DNA of 64,000 nt, from positions 1,302,001 to 1,366,000 of the forward strand of contig NZ_JAPEMA010000001.1 in assembly GCF_026343185.1 (NCBI RefSeq). Reading direction: 5' to 3'. Numbering within the stretch: position 1 is the first letter of the stretch; the number at the start of each line of letters is the position of its first letter. Made by a program: the position numbers and the translations under genes. This document shows positions 43,326 to 54,196 of the stretch, one piece after another. This DNA comes from Streptomyces sp. NBC_00091 (GTDB lineage Bacteria > Actinomycetota > Actinomycetes > Streptomycetales > Streptomycetaceae). Below the pieces are notes generated by a model. That model worked only from the letters and a program-made list of their open reading frames with translations. It was not told where the DNA came from and did not search any database.

Positions 43326-45182
43326 TCAGGCGGAGAGCTCCTCCGCGAGCGCGTCCCGCAGCCGGGCCGCGCGCTCCGAGACCTCCGCCGGGCCCAGCTC
43401 CATGGCCCGCACGCACCACTTCTGCCCCTCCGCGAGGTCCCCGTGCCGGGCCGCGAGCAGCCCCAGCCGCAGGGCGGCCCGGCCGTGCCCGGCCACCGCC
43501 GCGCGGGTCCACCACAGGGCCGCCTCGGGTTCGTTGCCCTCGCGGGCCAGGAGCAGCCCCAGGTTGAAGGCGCCGTTGCGCGAGCCGGCCTCCGCCGCCT
43601 CCCGGTACCACCGCGCGGCCACCACCAGGTCGCCCCGGGCGGCGGCGAGCATGCCGACCCGCACCTGGGCCCGCCGGTGACCCTGCTCGGCGGCACGCTC
43701 GTACCACTCCTCGCTCTCGGTGCGCGCGGCGCCGCCCACGGGCTCGCCGAGCGCCACCGGCTCCGGCGGCGGGGCCAGCGACTCCAGCAGGGAGGCCAGC
43801 CGGAACGCCGCCTCCGCGCTGCCGCCGCCCGCCGCGCACCGCAGGTGCCGCTCGGCGGCCCGCTCCTCGCCGTCGCGCACCAGGGCGATCCCGACCTGGA
43901 GCGCCGCGTCGGTGTGCCCGGCCGCGGCGGCCCGCTCGTACCACTTGAGGGCGGTGCGGTCCTCGTCCCGGCTGGCGAAGAGGATCCCGAGGTTGAAGGC
44001 GGCGTCGACGCTGCCGGCCTCGGCCGCCTTGGAGAACCACGGCTCGGCCCCCGCCGCGTCCCCGACCTGGAGGAGCATGATCGCCAGCGCGTTGGCGGCC
44101 TCGCGGTGGCCCGCGTAGGCCGCCCGGCGGTACCACTGCTCGGCCTGAGCGGTCCGCTCCTGGGCGGCGCACAGCAGGGCGAGGTTGTAGGCGCCGTTCT
44201 GGTCGCCGGCGTCCATCGCGGCCCGGTACCACTTCTCGGCGGTCTGGGTCTCACCGCGGGCCGCGTGCAGCGCCCCCAGGGCGTTCGCGGCGTTGCCGTC
44301 GCCGTCCTGCGCGGCCCGGTGCCACCAGGCGGCCGCGCTCTCCTCGTCCCCGGCGTCGCGCAGCAGGAAGCCGAGGGCGCACGCCGCCCGGGCCTCCCCC
44401 TGCTTGGCCGAGCTCAGGTACCAGCGCCCGGCCTCCTTCAGCTCTCCGCGCGCCTCCAGCAGGGCGCCCAGGTGCAGCCCGGCGCGCCGGTGCCCGCGCG
44501 CGGCGGCCTGCCGGTACCACTGCTCGGCCTCGGCGGGGTCGCCCTTGCGCAGGTGGCGGGCGAGCCGGTACGCCGCCTCGCGGTGGCCCTGCTCGGCGGC
44601 GGCCCGGAACCACCGCTCGATGCCCTTGTCCCCGCGGTGCTCCAGCAGGTCGGCCAGGCCGTACGCGCCCAGGGCGTGCCCGGATTCCGCCGCCTGGCGG
44701 AGCCAGTACTCGGCGGCGGGCTCGTCCCCGCGCTCGCGGTAGTGGCGGCCCAGGGCGTGCGCGGCGGGGGCGGAGCCGGCGACGGCGGCGACCCGCCACC
44801 AGCCGGCCGCCTCCTCGGGGTAGCCGCGCTGGAGGAGCAGGACCCCGAGGTTGTTGGCGGCGGCACGGTCGCCGCCGCCGGTGGCGCCGCGCAGGTAGGG
44901 CTCGGCCCCGGCCAGGTCACCGCGGCGCAGCAGCAGCGCGCCGAGCACGCTCATGGCGCCGGGGTCGCCCTTGTCGGCGGCCACCCGGTGGCGGGCCTCC
45001 AGCTCGGCATCGGTGGCGCCCTCGGCGTCCCCGAAGGCCTCTTCCGCGAAATCCGCATCGGTCAGTGCGGTCTGCGCGTTGACAGTCGGAGCGGCCTTGC
45101 CCGTTCCCGTGCCCGACTCGGCCTCCGCCCTCACAAACCGCCCTGTCTCCAGCAGAGTTGACCTGTCCCCCATAAATCCCAT
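43326..45182 (-). CDS. Sel1/TPR-repeat protein, unknown function
   Basis: A 618-residue protein made of about fourteen Sel1-type repeats of roughly 36 residues (for example AEQWYRQAAARGHRRAGLHL, AEKWYRAAMDAGDQNGAYNL, ALKWYERAAAAGHTDAALQV). The first 70 residues are a charged non-repeat region. No signal peptide or catalytic domain is seen; such arrays usually serve as scaffolds. Conserved neighbours in Streptomyces are the two initiator tRNA genes. The ATG at 45173 (MGDRST) is a likely alternative start. A mutation or loss effect cannot be guessed. Confidence 0.8.
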   Translation of the reverse strand: MGFMGDRSTLLETGRFVRAEAESGTGTGKAAPTVNAQTALTDADFAEEAFGDAEGATDAELEARHRVAADKGDPGAMSVLGALLLRRGDLAGAEPYLRGATGGGDRAAANNLGVLLLQRGYPEEAAGWWRVAAVAGSAPAAHALGRHYRERGDEPAAEYWLRQAAESGHALGAYGLADLLEHRGDKGIERWFRAAAEQGHREAAYRLARHLRKGDPAEAEQWYRQAAARGHRRAGLHLGALLEARGELKEAGRWYLSSAKQGEARAACALGFLLRDAGDEESAAAWWHRAAQDGDGNAANALGALHAARGETQTAEKWYRAAMDAGDQNGAYNLALLCAAQERTAQAEQWYRRAAYAGHREAANALAIMLLQVGDAAGAEPWFSKAAEAGSVDAAFNLGILFASRDEDRTALKWYERAAAAGHTDAALQVGIALVRDGEERAAERHLRCAAGGGSAEAAFRLASLLESLAPPPEPVALGEPVGGAARTESEEWYERAAEQGHRRAQVRVGMLAAARGDLVVAARWYREAAEAGSRNGAFNLGLLLAREGNEPEAALWWTRAAVAGHGRAALRLGLLAARHGDLAEGQKWCVRAMELGPAEVSERAARLRDALAEELSA

Positions 45183-45355
45183 CGTCGCATCACCTGCTAC
45201 CCGCGTACACCTGGTATGTCGCAGCCAGTGAGGTCACTACAGCGTTTTGTCGACATGCCCACAGAGAGACAAGTCAAACACGCTCACGCCCCAACTCACC
45301 CGCCCCAGTGACCCCGTGTCTCCCAACAGCCCCTTTTCAGGAAAGCCGGGCATGA

Positions 45356-45389
45356 CGAAGGCCCGGATCCCATTGGATCCGGGCCTTCG
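45356..45389 (-). terminator. Hairpin after the second initiator tRNA gene
   Basis: A 15-base stem (45356-45370 with 45375-45389) around CATT, 7 bases beyond the tRNA. It resembles the hairpin after the first copy. Confidence 0.8.
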
Positions 45390-45396
45390 TCTTCAG

Positions 45397-45470
45397 TAGC
45401 GGGGACAGGATTTGAACCTGCGACCTCTGGGTTATGAGCCCAGCGAGCTACCGAGCTGCTCCACCCCGCG
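45397..45470 (-). tRNA. Initiator tRNA-fMet (CAT), second copy
   Basis: Identical as read to the copy at 43193-43266: 74 bases, anticodon CAT, three-GC stem and C1/U72 mismatch. Confidence 0.93.
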
Positions 45471-45524
45471 TCGGTGAAACCACAGTATCACGACGCGGGC
45501 CGGAACCATTACCGCGTTGACCGC

Positions 45525-48407
45525 CTAGCCACCCGGCTTGGGGGCCGTCAGCTTCGCCTCCGCGTCGATCGCCCGCTTCAGCGCCGCCTGGAGCTCGCTC
45601 TGCGCCTTGCCGTACGCGGCCCAGTCGCCCGCCTTCATGGCCTTGTCGGCCTCCTCGACGGCCTTCTGGGCGTCGGCGAGGGCCGCCTTGACCGTCGGGT
45701 CCTGCGCGGTCGGCGGGGTGGTCGGGCTGGTAGGCGTGGTGGGAGGCGTCGGCGTGGTGGGCGTGGTCGGGGCCTCGGCCCCGAAGACCACGTTCAGCGC
45801 CTTCTCCAGGGTGTCCTCGAAGGCCGTCTGGCCGCCGTAGGTCACCAGCACCTTGCGCAGCAGCGGGTACTTCAGCCCGGAGCTGCGGACGTACACCGGC
45901 TCCACGTAGAGCATTCCGCCCTCCATCGGAACCGCGAGGAGGTTGCCGTACTCGATCTCCGAGTCACCACCGCGCAGCAGGCGGATCGACTCGGCGATCT
46001 TCGGCTCCGACTGGAACTTGCTCTGGACCTGGCCGGGGCCGTCCGGCGGCTTGCTCGTCGGCATCTTCAGAATGCGGATCTTGCCGTAGTCCGGGGTCCC
46101 GGGATCGGCGTTCACCGCCATGAAGGCGCTCAGGTTGGGCCGCTCGTTCGGCGTGAAGGTCGTCGTGAGCGAGAAGACCTGGTCCTTCTCCGGCTGGCCC
46201 GGCATCTTCATCGACAGGTAGTACGGCGGAACCGCCGTGCCGGCCTTGGTCGTCGGGTCGTCCGGGACGGCCCAGGCCTCACTGCCGCTGAGGAAGGTCT
46301 GCGGGTCCGTGACGTGGTACCGGGTCAGCAGCTCGCGCTGGACCTTGAAGAGGTCCTGCGGGTAGCGCAGGTGGTCCATGAGCGGCTTGGCGATCTCGCT
46401 CCTGGGCTTCACCGTGCCGGGGAACGCCTTCATCCAGGTCTTCAGGACCGGGTCCTTGGTGTCCCACTGGTACAGGTCGACCGTGCCGTCGTACGCGTCG
46501 ACGGTGGCCTTCACCGAGTTGCGGATGTAGTTGACCTGGTTCTCCTGGGCCACCACCGCGCGCTGGCTGTTGGTCAGCGAGTCCGCGGTGCTCTGGCCCA
46601 GCGTGGTCCGCGAGGCGTACGGGTAGCCGTTCGTCGTGGTGTAGGCGTCGACGATCCACTTGACCCGGCCTTCGACGACCGCCGGGTACGGAGCCCCGTC
46701 GATGGTCAGCCAGGGCGCGACGGCCTCGACGCGGTCCTTGGGCGTGCGGTTGTAGAGGATCCGCGAGCCCTCGCCGATGGCGCCCGAGTACAGGATCTGC
46801 GGCTCGCTGAAGGCGAGCGCGTACGCGGCCCGGTTGACCGGGTTGTCCAGGTTGACGCCGGAGTCGCCCTTGTAGCTGGTCTCCTTCTCGCCCTTGTCGT
46901 CCGAGTAGTCGAGCTCCTTCTGCGGTCCACCGACGATCGAGTACTGCTTCGTCTGCTCGCCGTAGTAGATGCGCTGCTCGAAGTCCGTGCCGAACATCCC
47001 CTTGGAGGGCAGGTCGGACTGGGTGAAGTCGGGGGCGCCCTGGTCGCCGACGGTGGTGCCCTTGGCCGCGACCACGCCGTAACCGTGCGTGTACTTGAAG
47101 TGGTCGTTGATCCAGTTGTTCTTCGGGATGCCGCCGATGTTCAGCTCGCGGAGCCCGATGACCGTGTCCTGGCCGCTGTAGCGGTCCACGGCCAGCGTGG
47201 ACGGGAAGCCGTAGTAGCCCTTGACCTGCTGGAGCTGCTGGAAGGCCGGCGAGACGATGTTCGGGTCGAGGAGCCGGACGCTGGCGGTGGTGTCGGCCGC
47301 CGAGCGCAGCTTGGCGCGGTCGTCCGTCTGCGGGGTGCCCGGGTAGTCCTTGACGTCGGCGCCGGCGATCCCGTAGGCGTCGCGCGTCGCCTTGATGTTC
47401 TTCTCGACGTACGGGGATTCCTTGGCCTGCTCGTTCGGCTGGACCTGGAACTTCTGCACGATCGCCGGGTAGAGCCCGCCGATCAGGATCGCCGAGAGGA
47501 CCATCAGGCCGAAGCCGATGACCGGCAGCTGCCAGGTGCGCCGCCACAGGGTGGCGAAGAACAGCACCGCGCAGATCGCGGCGATGGCGACGAGGATCGT
47601 CTTCGCCGGCAGGTAGGCGTTGGCGTCGACGTAGCGCAGGCCGGTCCAGTTGTCGGCGGCCTTGAAGTCACTGGACTTCACGGCGAGGCCGTACCGGTCG
47701 AGCCAGTACGCGACCGCCTTGAGGGTGACGAAGAGGCCGAGGAGCACCGACAGGTGCCCGGTCGCCGCGGCGGTGGCCCGGGCGCCCGGGCTGGTCACGC
47801 GCAGTCCGCCGTACAGGTAGTGCACGACGACGGCGGCGATCACCGAGAGCACGGCGGCGGCGAAGCCGAAGCCGAGCAGGAAGCGGTACCAGGGCAGGTC
47901 GAAGGTGTAGAACGACACGTCCAGGTGGAACTGGGGGTCCTTCTGCCCGAAGGGCACCCCGTTCACGTACATGAGCCAGGTCTTCCACTGGCCGGCCGCC
48001 GAGGCGCCCGCGATCAGACCGACGATCGCCGCGATGGCCAGGAGCAGCCACTTCTTGTACGGGGCGACGCTCATCCGGTAGCGGTCGAGGCTCTGCTGCT
48101 CCATCGACATCGCGCTGAGCGGCGGCCGCAGCCGGTACGCCAGCCAGATGTTCAGCCCGACGGCACCGGCCATCAGCAGACCGAAGACGGCGAAGAGGCC
48201 GACCTTGGTCCACAGGGTGGTCGTGAAGACCGTCGAGTACTTGACGGAACGGAACCAGAGCCAGTCCGTCCAGAACCCGGCGAACATGATGAACAACATG
48301 GCCAGGACGGCCAGGACGCCCAGGGTCGTCAGAAGAGTCCGGGCGCGCCGGGAGGGGCGGCCGACTCTCATCCGTGGCCCGGAGGGGCCTCCGCCGCGGT
48401 CCGGCAT
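45525..48407 (-). CDS. UPF0182 family large membrane protein
   Basis: A 960-residue protein. Seven membrane spans fill about residues 15-330 ([40 protein letters not shown]). A large extracytoplasmic domain follows ([36 protein letters not shown]). The last 70 residues are Thr/Pro repeats ([20 protein letters not shown]) and then an acidic helix. UPF0182 proteins are universal in actinobacteria and of unknown function. ATG 48407 (MPDRGGG) is used; there is no Shine-Dalgarno site, and in-frame alternatives lie upstream. It ends 54 bases from the second initiator tRNA gene. Confidence 0.88.
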   Translation of the reverse strand: MPDRGGGPSGPRMRVGRPSRRARTLLTTLGVLAVLAMLFIMFAGFWTDWLWFRSVKYSTVFTTTLWTKVGLFAVFGLLMAGAVGLNIWLAYRLRPPLSAMSMEQQSLDRYRMSVAPYKKWLLLAIAAIVGLIAGASAAGQWKTWLMYVNGVPFGQKDPQFHLDVSFYTFDLPWYRFLLGFGFAAAVLSVIAAVVVHYLYGGLRVTSPGARATAAATGHLSVLLGLFVTLKAVAYWLDRYGLAVKSSDFKAADNWTGLRYVDANAYLPAKTILVAIAAICAVLFFATLWRRTWQLPVIGFGLMVLSAILIGGLYPAIVQKFQVQPNEQAKESPYVEKNIKATRDAYGIAGADVKDYPGTPQTDDRAKLRSAADTTASVRLLDPNIVSPAFQQLQQVKGYYGFPSTLAVDRYSGQDTVIGLRELNIGGIPKNNWINDHFKYTHGYGVVAAKGTTVGDQGAPDFTQSDLPSKGMFGTDFEQRIYYGEQTKQYSIVGGPQKELDYSDDKGEKETSYKGDSGVNLDNPVNRAAYALAFSEPQILYSGAIGEGSRILYNRTPKDRVEAVAPWLTIDGAPYPAVVEGRVKWIVDAYTTTNGYPYASRTTLGQSTADSLTNSQRAVVAQENQVNYIRNSVKATVDAYDGTVDLYQWDTKDPVLKTWMKAFPGTVKPRSEIAKPLMDHLRYPQDLFKVQRELLTRYHVTDPQTFLSGSEAWAVPDDPTTKAGTAVPPYYLSMKMPGQPEKDQVFSLTTTFTPNERPNLSAFMAVNADPGTPDYGKIRILKMPTSKPPDGPGQVQSKFQSEPKIAESIRLLRGGDSEIEYGNLLAVPMEGGMLYVEPVYVRSSGLKYPLLRKVLVTYGGQTAFEDTLEKALNVVFGAEAPTTPTTPTPPTTPTSPTTPPTAQDPTVKAALADAQKAVEEADKAMKAGDWAAYGKAQSELQAALKRAIDAEAKLTAPKPGG

Positions 48408-48533
48408 CTGGAAAGCCAAGGTGCGCACCTCGAAAGTCGCTGTGTCTGGTCCTGGGCCCACGATCGTAGGGCCCACCCATGCAACTTACTGAGGCTTTAG
48501 TCAGTTCCCGGTATCGGGGGGAAAGGAGGCAGG

Positions 48534-49106
48534 ATGTTGTCCATGTCCAACCTTTCGCCCTCCCCCGGCACCCCCATGGCGGCCAGCCCGCTGACCCGCG
48601 CCGTCCTCGAGATCGACGAGTACGCCTCCACCCTCGGCTGGGACAAGCCGGCCCGGCTGTTCGCCCTGGTCGACACCGCCCGGCTGCGCAGGCAGGAGCC
48701 CCGGCTCGCCGGGCAGCTCGGTCTCGACCAGGACGACGCCGGCAAGAGCCAGCTGACCCCGATCGAGCAGGACGAGGTACCGGCCGGGACCCCGCTGGAC
48801 AAGTTCCTGGGAACCATCGCCTGGCCCGACGCGATCGTCGGGTGCGCGCTGACGGTGGAGCGGCTGATGCTGCCGCCGTCGGCGGAGGCCTCCGTACCGG
48901 AGGGGCTCAACGACAAGCAGCTGACCAAGTGGGTCGCCAACCACCCCGACCGGCAGGAGGTCCGCCTGACGGTGGGCGTCCTGCGCGACGGCTCGCGCGA
49001 GTCGGCCGTACGGCTGCGGGACAAGGACTCCTCGAGCGAGGTGCTGACCGGAGCGAGCCTGGTGCCGGGGCTGGCCGAGGCGCTGGCGGCGACCTTCCTC
49101 GACTAG
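48534..49106 (+). CDS. PPA1309-family hypothetical protein
   Basis: A 190-residue cytosolic protein found throughout actinobacteria; the family takes its name from PPA1309 of Cutibacterium. Key parts are RAVLEIDEYASTLGWDKPAR and EGLNDKQLTKWVANHPDRQE. No catalytic motif is known. ATG 48534 has GGAGG 4 bases before it; ATG 48543 is also plausible. It is divergent from the UPF0182 gene. Confidence 0.8.
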   Translation: MLSMSNLSPSPGTPMAASPLTRAVLEIDEYASTLGWDKPARLFALVDTARLRRQEPRLAGQLGLDQDDAGKSQLTPIEQDEVPAGTPLDKFLGTIAWPDAIVGCALTVERLMLPPSAEASVPEGLNDKQLTKWVANHPDRQEVRLTVGVLRDGSRESAVRLRDKDSSSEVLTGASLVPGLAEALAATFLD

Positions 49107-49125
49107 GAGGCAGGGCGGGGCACGG

Positions 49126-50214
49126 TCAGGACGCGGTGCACTGCGGCAGCCCGGCCGTGTCCCCCTTGCTGATCTTCTCGAGCGCCTTCGTGGCGTCGTC
49201 GATGGTGGAGACCTTCACCAGGGTCAGGCCCTCGGGGGTGTGCGAAGCGGCGGAGGCGCAGTTCTCGGCCGGGGTCAGGAAGTACTCGGCCCCGGCCTTG
49301 CGCGCGCCGATGGTCTTCATCTGGATGCCGCCGATGGGGCCGACCTTGCCCTCGTCGTCGATGGTGCCGGTGCCCGCGATGAACTTGCCGCCCGTGAGGT
49401 TCTCGGGGGTGAGCTTGTCGACGATGCCGAGGGCGAACATCAGGCCGGCGCTCGGGCCGCCGACGTCGGCGAGCTTGATGTCGATGGGGAACGGGAAGGT
49501 GTGGTCGGTACCGGCCCGGATGCCGACGATGGCGTGGCCGTCGTCCTCCGCCTTGCCCGCGGTGATGGTGACCTTGGAGGTGGTGGTCGGCTCGCGGTTG
49601 ACCTTCTCGGCCTCGGCCGCGTCGGCGGCGGGCACGATGGTGAACTCGACCGGCTCGCCGGGCTTGTGCTTGGTCACGAGCTTGGCGACGTCCCCGGGGG
49701 CGGTGACCGCGGTGCCGTCCACTTCCTTGATCACGTCTCCGGCGTGCAGCCGGCCCTCGGAGGGGCTGCCCTTGACGACGGTGGAGACGATGACGCGGGC
49801 GCTGACCGGGATGCCCAGCTGCTTGAGGGCGGCCACCTTGGCGCTCTCCTGCGACTGGCTGAACTCCTCGGCGTTCTCCTGCGTGGACTGCTTGTCCGTC
49901 TTGCCGTTCGGGTAGAGGTTCTCGTGCGGCACGACGATGTTGTCGTCGGCCAGCCAGCCGTACACCGCTTCCAGCAGGTTCATGTCGTAGTCGGCGCCGG
50001 TGACGCGGACCGTGGTCATGTTGAGGTGACCGCTGGTGGGGTACGTCTTGCGCCCCGAGATGTTGAGGACCGGCTCACCGCGGGAGTCGCCGAGCGTGTT
50101 CACGGTCGGGCCCGGGCTCATCTCGGAGTAGGGGACCTTGATGAAGACCCCGGCGCAGAGCAGCGCGAACAGCACGAGGAAGGAAGCGAGCATCGTCGCG
50201 GTGCGGCGTGGCAT
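49126..50214 (-). CDS. Membrane-anchored PDZ and Lon-like serine protease (YlbL-type)
   Basis: A 362-residue protein. One N-terminal span (ATMLASFLVLFALLCAGVFI) anchors it facing outward. A PDZ domain follows around residues 130-200 (GSPSEGRLHAGDVIKEVDG). A Lon-type (S16) protease domain carries the catalytic Ser in GGPSAGLMF and Lys in GGIQMKTIGARKAGAEY. The protein probably cleaves extracytoplasmic substrates. TACTGT on the minus strand is 6 bases before the ATG, so translation may be leaderless. Confidence 0.88.
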   Translation of the reverse strand: MPRRTATMLASFLVLFALLCAGVFIKVPYSEMSPGPTVNTLGDSRGEPVLNISGRKTYPTSGHLNMTTVRVTGADYDMNLLEAVYGWLADDNIVVPHENLYPNGKTDKQSTQENAEEFSQSQESAKVAALKQLGIPVSARVIVSTVVKGSPSEGRLHAGDVIKEVDGTAVTAPGDVAKLVTKHKPGEPVEFTIVPAADAAEAEKVNREPTTTSKVTITAGKAEDDGHAIVGIRAGTDHTFPFPIDIKLADVGGPSAGLMFALGIVDKLTPENLTGGKFIAGTGTIDDEGKVGPIGGIQMKTIGARKAGAEYFLTPAENCASAASHTPEGLTLVKVSTIDDATKALEKISKGDTAGLPQCTAS

Positions 50215-50294
50215 GGATCGACAGTACGGGACGGCCCTGGCGGGCGGCCCGTGGGGCCGGTCCGTACGGGGGCGGCGGGCGCTCGCGGGACGCG

Positions 50295-50492
50295 TCAGAC
50301 GGCGTCGGAACCGGAGTGCGCCTCTTGCTTCGTCCCGGTCCGGTCGGCCTTGTCCATGACCTCACGGAACCTCGCGTAGCCGGCGAGCTCGGATATGTCC
50401 CCCTGCGTGCGGTCGCGGGCCGCCCAGCTGCCCCATATCGCCGCCCCGATCGCGGCGAACAGCGGAATCAGCAACCACGCCAGTGATGCCAT
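50295..50492 (-). CDS. Small single-span membrane protein, unknown function
   Basis: A 65-residue protein starting MASLAWLLIPLFAAIGAAIW, one membrane span, then a charged cytosolic tail (REVMDKADRTGTKQEAHSGS). GGGAGG lies 7 bases before the ATG. It sits between moaE and the PDZ protease gene, on the same strand as both. Confidence 0.65.
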   Translation of the reverse strand: MASLAWLLIPLFAAIGAAIWGSWAARDRTQGDISELAGYARFREVMDKADRTGTKQEAHSGSDAV

Positions 50493-51311
<819 letters not shown>

Positions 51312-51436
51312 CGTGCCCTAGCCGCTGACGTGGCGGAATAGCCGTTTCGCCCGGGGCGCGGATCTCCGGTTGGGAGCCTCCTACAGGAGGCGTGCCCCGC
51401 CCGGCCGGGGCCGGGGCGGGGCCGGGCTCGCGGAGG

Positions 51437-52603
51437 TCAGAGGCCGCGGCGGCGCCGGGCGCGGCGGACGGCGGCCGCGGCGCCGAGCAGGGCCACCGTC
51501 GCGCCGGCGGCTCCGGCGGCCGTGGCGGCGTCCTTGCGGCCCAGGCGCCGGCCCGCGACGGTGTGCCGTCCCGCCACCTCCTGGAGCAGCTCGGCCAGCA
51601 CCTCCTCGTTGGTCCAGCGGGGGCGCCAGCCCGCCGCGTGCAGCCCGCTGACGCTGACCACCCACGGGTGCATGGTGTAGGCGAGGTCCCCGGCCGGGGA
51701 CGGGGTCAGGCCGATCCGGTGGAGCCGGGCCGCGGCCCCCAGGGCGACCGCCGAGGGCAGCTCCATGCGGCGGATGCCGCTCAGCTCCTCGACCTCCTCC
51801 TGCTCCAGCCAGCCCTCGCAGCCCACGGCCAGCTCGCCCTCGGCCTTCTCCAGGGCGGCGTACTCCAGGGCGCTGACCAGGTCCTCGACGTGGCAGAACT
51901 GCCAGGTGGGCCGCGATCCGGCGACGACGAGCAGGCGCGGGGACTCGAAGTACCGGGTCAGGGCGGTGTCCGTGCCACCGACCAGGACCGCCGGGCGGAC
52001 CACGGTCACGTTCAGCCCGGGGTGCGCGCGGGGGGCCCGGCGGCCCAGGCGCTCGATCTCCAGCAGGTCGCCGACGCCGGTGGCCTCGGCGGTGGCCCGC
52101 AGCTCGGAGTCCTCCGAGAGCGGGATGTCGTTGTCCGGCAGGGCCCCGTAGACCATCGCCGAGGTGCACAGCACGACCCGGTGCACGCCGGCCGCCGCGG
52201 CGGCGGTCAGGACGGTCTGGGTGCCGCGTACGTTGTACGCCGTACGGGCCGCCGGGTCGGTCTCCAGGTCGAGGTCGAGCGCGAGGTGGACGACCACGTC
52301 CGCGCCGCGCAGCTTCTCGGCGATCGCGGGGTCCCGTACGTCCAGGACGTGCCACTGCGCGGCGGCGCAGTCCCCGCGCCGCTCGTCGATGGCCACGACC
52401 TGCTTGACCTCGTCGGATTCGGCGAGGCGGCTCACCAGGGCGGCGCCGACCCCCGACGCGGCTCCGGTCACCGCGATCACCGGGCTGCGTCGTCGCGGGG
52501 CGGCCTCGTTTCGCGGCTGGCGAACGCCGGGGGCGCTGTCGCCGTGCTCAGGGCGGTTTTCGGCGTCGTGCGGCGCGCGAGCCTGCGGATCTGGGGAACT
52601 CAC
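51437..52603 (-). CDS. NAD-dependent epimerase/dehydratase (extended SDR family)
   Basis: A 388-residue protein. A variable, charged N-terminus of about 40 residues precedes the Rossmann motif VIAVTGAASGVGAAL. HVLDVRDPAIAEKLRGADVV and VHLALDLDLETDP follow, then the Ser-Tyr region CTSAMVYGALPD. The C-terminal 60 residues end in a membrane-like helix (AAGAAGATVALLGAAAAVRR). Substrate is unknown; sugar-nucleotide or hydroxysteroid-type substrates are typical for the family. GTG 52603 is used, with GGAG 8 bases upstream. It is divergent from the zincin-like gene. Confidence 0.82.
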   Translation of the reverse strand: MSSPDPQARAPHDAENRPEHGDSAPGVRQPRNEAAPRRRSPVIAVTGAASGVGAALVSRLAESDEVKQVVAIDERRGDCAAAQWHVLDVRDPAIAEKLRGADVVVHLALDLDLETDPAARTAYNVRGTQTVLTAAAAAGVHRVVLCTSAMVYGALPDNDIPLSEDSELRATAEATGVGDLLEIERLGRRAPRAHPGLNVTVVRPAVLVGGTDTALTRYFESPRLLVVAGSRPTWQFCHVEDLVSALEYAALEKAEGELAVGCEGWLEQEEVEELSGIRRMELPSAVALGAAARLHRIGLTPSPAGDLAYTMHPWVVSVSGLHAAGWRPRWTNEEVLAELLQEVAGRHTVAGRRLGRKDAATAAGAAGATVALLGAAAAVRRARRRRGL

Positions 52604-52795
52604 CGGGCGTCTCCAGCGGTTGTCTTCAGTGAGGACGCGCTGTGACGCGTACCCACCAGGTGATGTCCATCCTGCCGCAGCCCAGGAGTCGGCGGAGCAC
52701 CGAGCCCGGAAGCGGGAGTGGTGTCTACGCTGGGTGGTGTTGTCGGACCATTGCCCGTCGGCTCCCGCCGACGGCCCTACGAGCCGAGGAAACCC

Positions 52796-54196
52796 GTGAG
52801 CGACACCCCATTCGGATTCGGCCTTCCGCCGGAGGAGCCGGAGGACGGCGACAAAGGCAAGAAGGGCGGACAGGGCGGCCAGGGCGGTCCCGCCGATCCG
52901 TTCGGGTTCGGCCCGGGCGGCCTCCCCGGCGGTGCGGACAATCCGTTCGCCGCGATGTTCGGCTCGATGAACCCCAATGACCTCGGCGCCGCCTTCCAGC
53001 AGCTCGGGCAGATGCTGAGCTACGAGGGCGGTCCCGTGAACTGGGACATGGCCAAGGACATCGCCCGCCAGACCGTCGCGCAGGGCACCGCGGACGGTGT
53101 GAAGGACGCGAGCGTCGGCGTCGCGGAGAAGGCGGCCGTCGAGGAGGCCGTGCGCCTGGCCGACCTGTGGCTGGACGGCGTGACCTCCCTGCCGTCGGGC
53201 GCCAACGCGGCCGTCGCGTGGAGCCGCGCCGAGTGGGTCGAGGCGACCCTCCCGGTGTGGAAGGAGCTCGTGGACCCGGTCGCCGAGCGCGTCGGCGCGG
53301 CCATGGGCAACGTGCTGCCCGAGGAGATGCAGGCCATGGCGGGCCCGCTGCTCGGCATGATGCGCTCCATGGGCGGGGCCATGTTCGGCCAGCAGATCGG
53401 GCAGGCCGTGGGCGTGCTCGCGGGCGAGGTCGTCGGCTCCACGGACATCGGGCTGCCGCTGGGCCCGGCCGGCCGGGCGGCGCTGCTGCCGCTGAACATC
53501 GAGAGCTTCGGCAGGGACCTGGGCGTCCCCTCGGAGGAGGTGCGGCTGTACCTGGCCCTGCGCGAGGCGGCCCACGCCCGTCTGTTCGCGCATGTGCCGT
53601 GGCTGCGCTCGCACCTGTTCGGCGCGGTCGAGGGCTACGCGCGCGGCATCAAGGTGGACACCTCGAAGCTGGAGGACGTGGTCGGCCAGCTCGACCCGTC
53701 GAATCCGGAGCAGCTCCAGGAGGCCCTGCAGGGCGGCATGTTCCAGCCGCAGGACACCCCGGAGCAGAAGGCCGCCCTGGCCCGCCTGGAGACGGCGCTC
53801 GCGCTGGTCGAGGGCTGGGTGGACGCGGTCGTGCACGAGGCGGCCAAGCCCCGCCTGACCTCGGCCGACGCGATGCGCGAGACCATGCGCCGGCGGCGTG
53901 CCTCGGGCGGCCCGGCGGAGCAGACCTTCGCGACGCTGATCGGGCTGGAGCTGCGTCCCCGGCGGCTGCGGGACGCCGCGCGGCTGTGGGCCTCGCTCAC
54001 CGACGCGCGCGGGGTGGACGGCCGCGACGGGCTGTGGGAACACCCGGACATGCTGCCGACGGCCTCCGACCTGGACGACCCGGACGGGTTCGTGCACCGC
54101 GAGCAGCTCGACTTCTCCGAGATCGACAAGATGCTGGGCGAGGCCGCGCAGAAGCGCGAGGAGCAGGGCGGCGAAGAGGGCGAAGGCACCAAGTGA
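52796..54196 (+). CDS. Zincin-like putative hydrolase (DUF2342 family)
   Basis: A 466-residue actinobacterial protein of the coenzyme-F420-annotated or zinc-dependent metalloprotease family. A Gly/Pro-rich N-terminus leads to the core: GQQIGQAVGVLAGEVVGSTD, and EEVRLYLALREAAHARLFAH carrying the family His motif. Activity has not been shown for most members. GTG 52796 has GAGGA 6 bases upstream. Its stop overlaps the Nudix gene as GTGA (54193-54196). Confidence 0.8.
   Translation: MSDTPFGFGLPPEEPEDGDKGKKGGQGGQGGPADPFGFGPGGLPGGADNPFAAMFGSMNPNDLGAAFQQLGQMLSYEGGPVNWDMAKDIARQTVAQGTADGVKDASVGVAEKAAVEEAVRLADLWLDGVTSLPSGANAAVAWSRAEWVEATLPVWKELVDPVAERVGAAMGNVLPEEMQAMAGPLLGMMRSMGGAMFGQQIGQAVGVLAGEVVGSTDIGLPLGPAGRAALLPLNIESFGRDLGVPSEEVRLYLALREAAHARLFAHVPWLRSHLFGAVEGYARGIKVDTSKLEDVVGQLDPSNPEQLQEALQGGMFQPQDTPEQKAALARLETALALVEGWVDAVVHEAAKPRLTSADAMRETMRRRRASGGPAEQTFATLIGLELRPRRLRDAARLWASLTDARGVDGRDGLWEHPDMLPTASDLDDPDGFVHREQLDFSEIDKMLGEAAQKREEQGGEEGEGTK

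Noticed and set aside
45474..48500. Plus-strand open frame of about 1008 codons opposite the UPF0182 gene
   Set aside because: It has Gly/Arg/Val-rich shadow composition typical of high-GC opposite strands, with no domain, and the minus-strand gene has clear membrane spans and family features.
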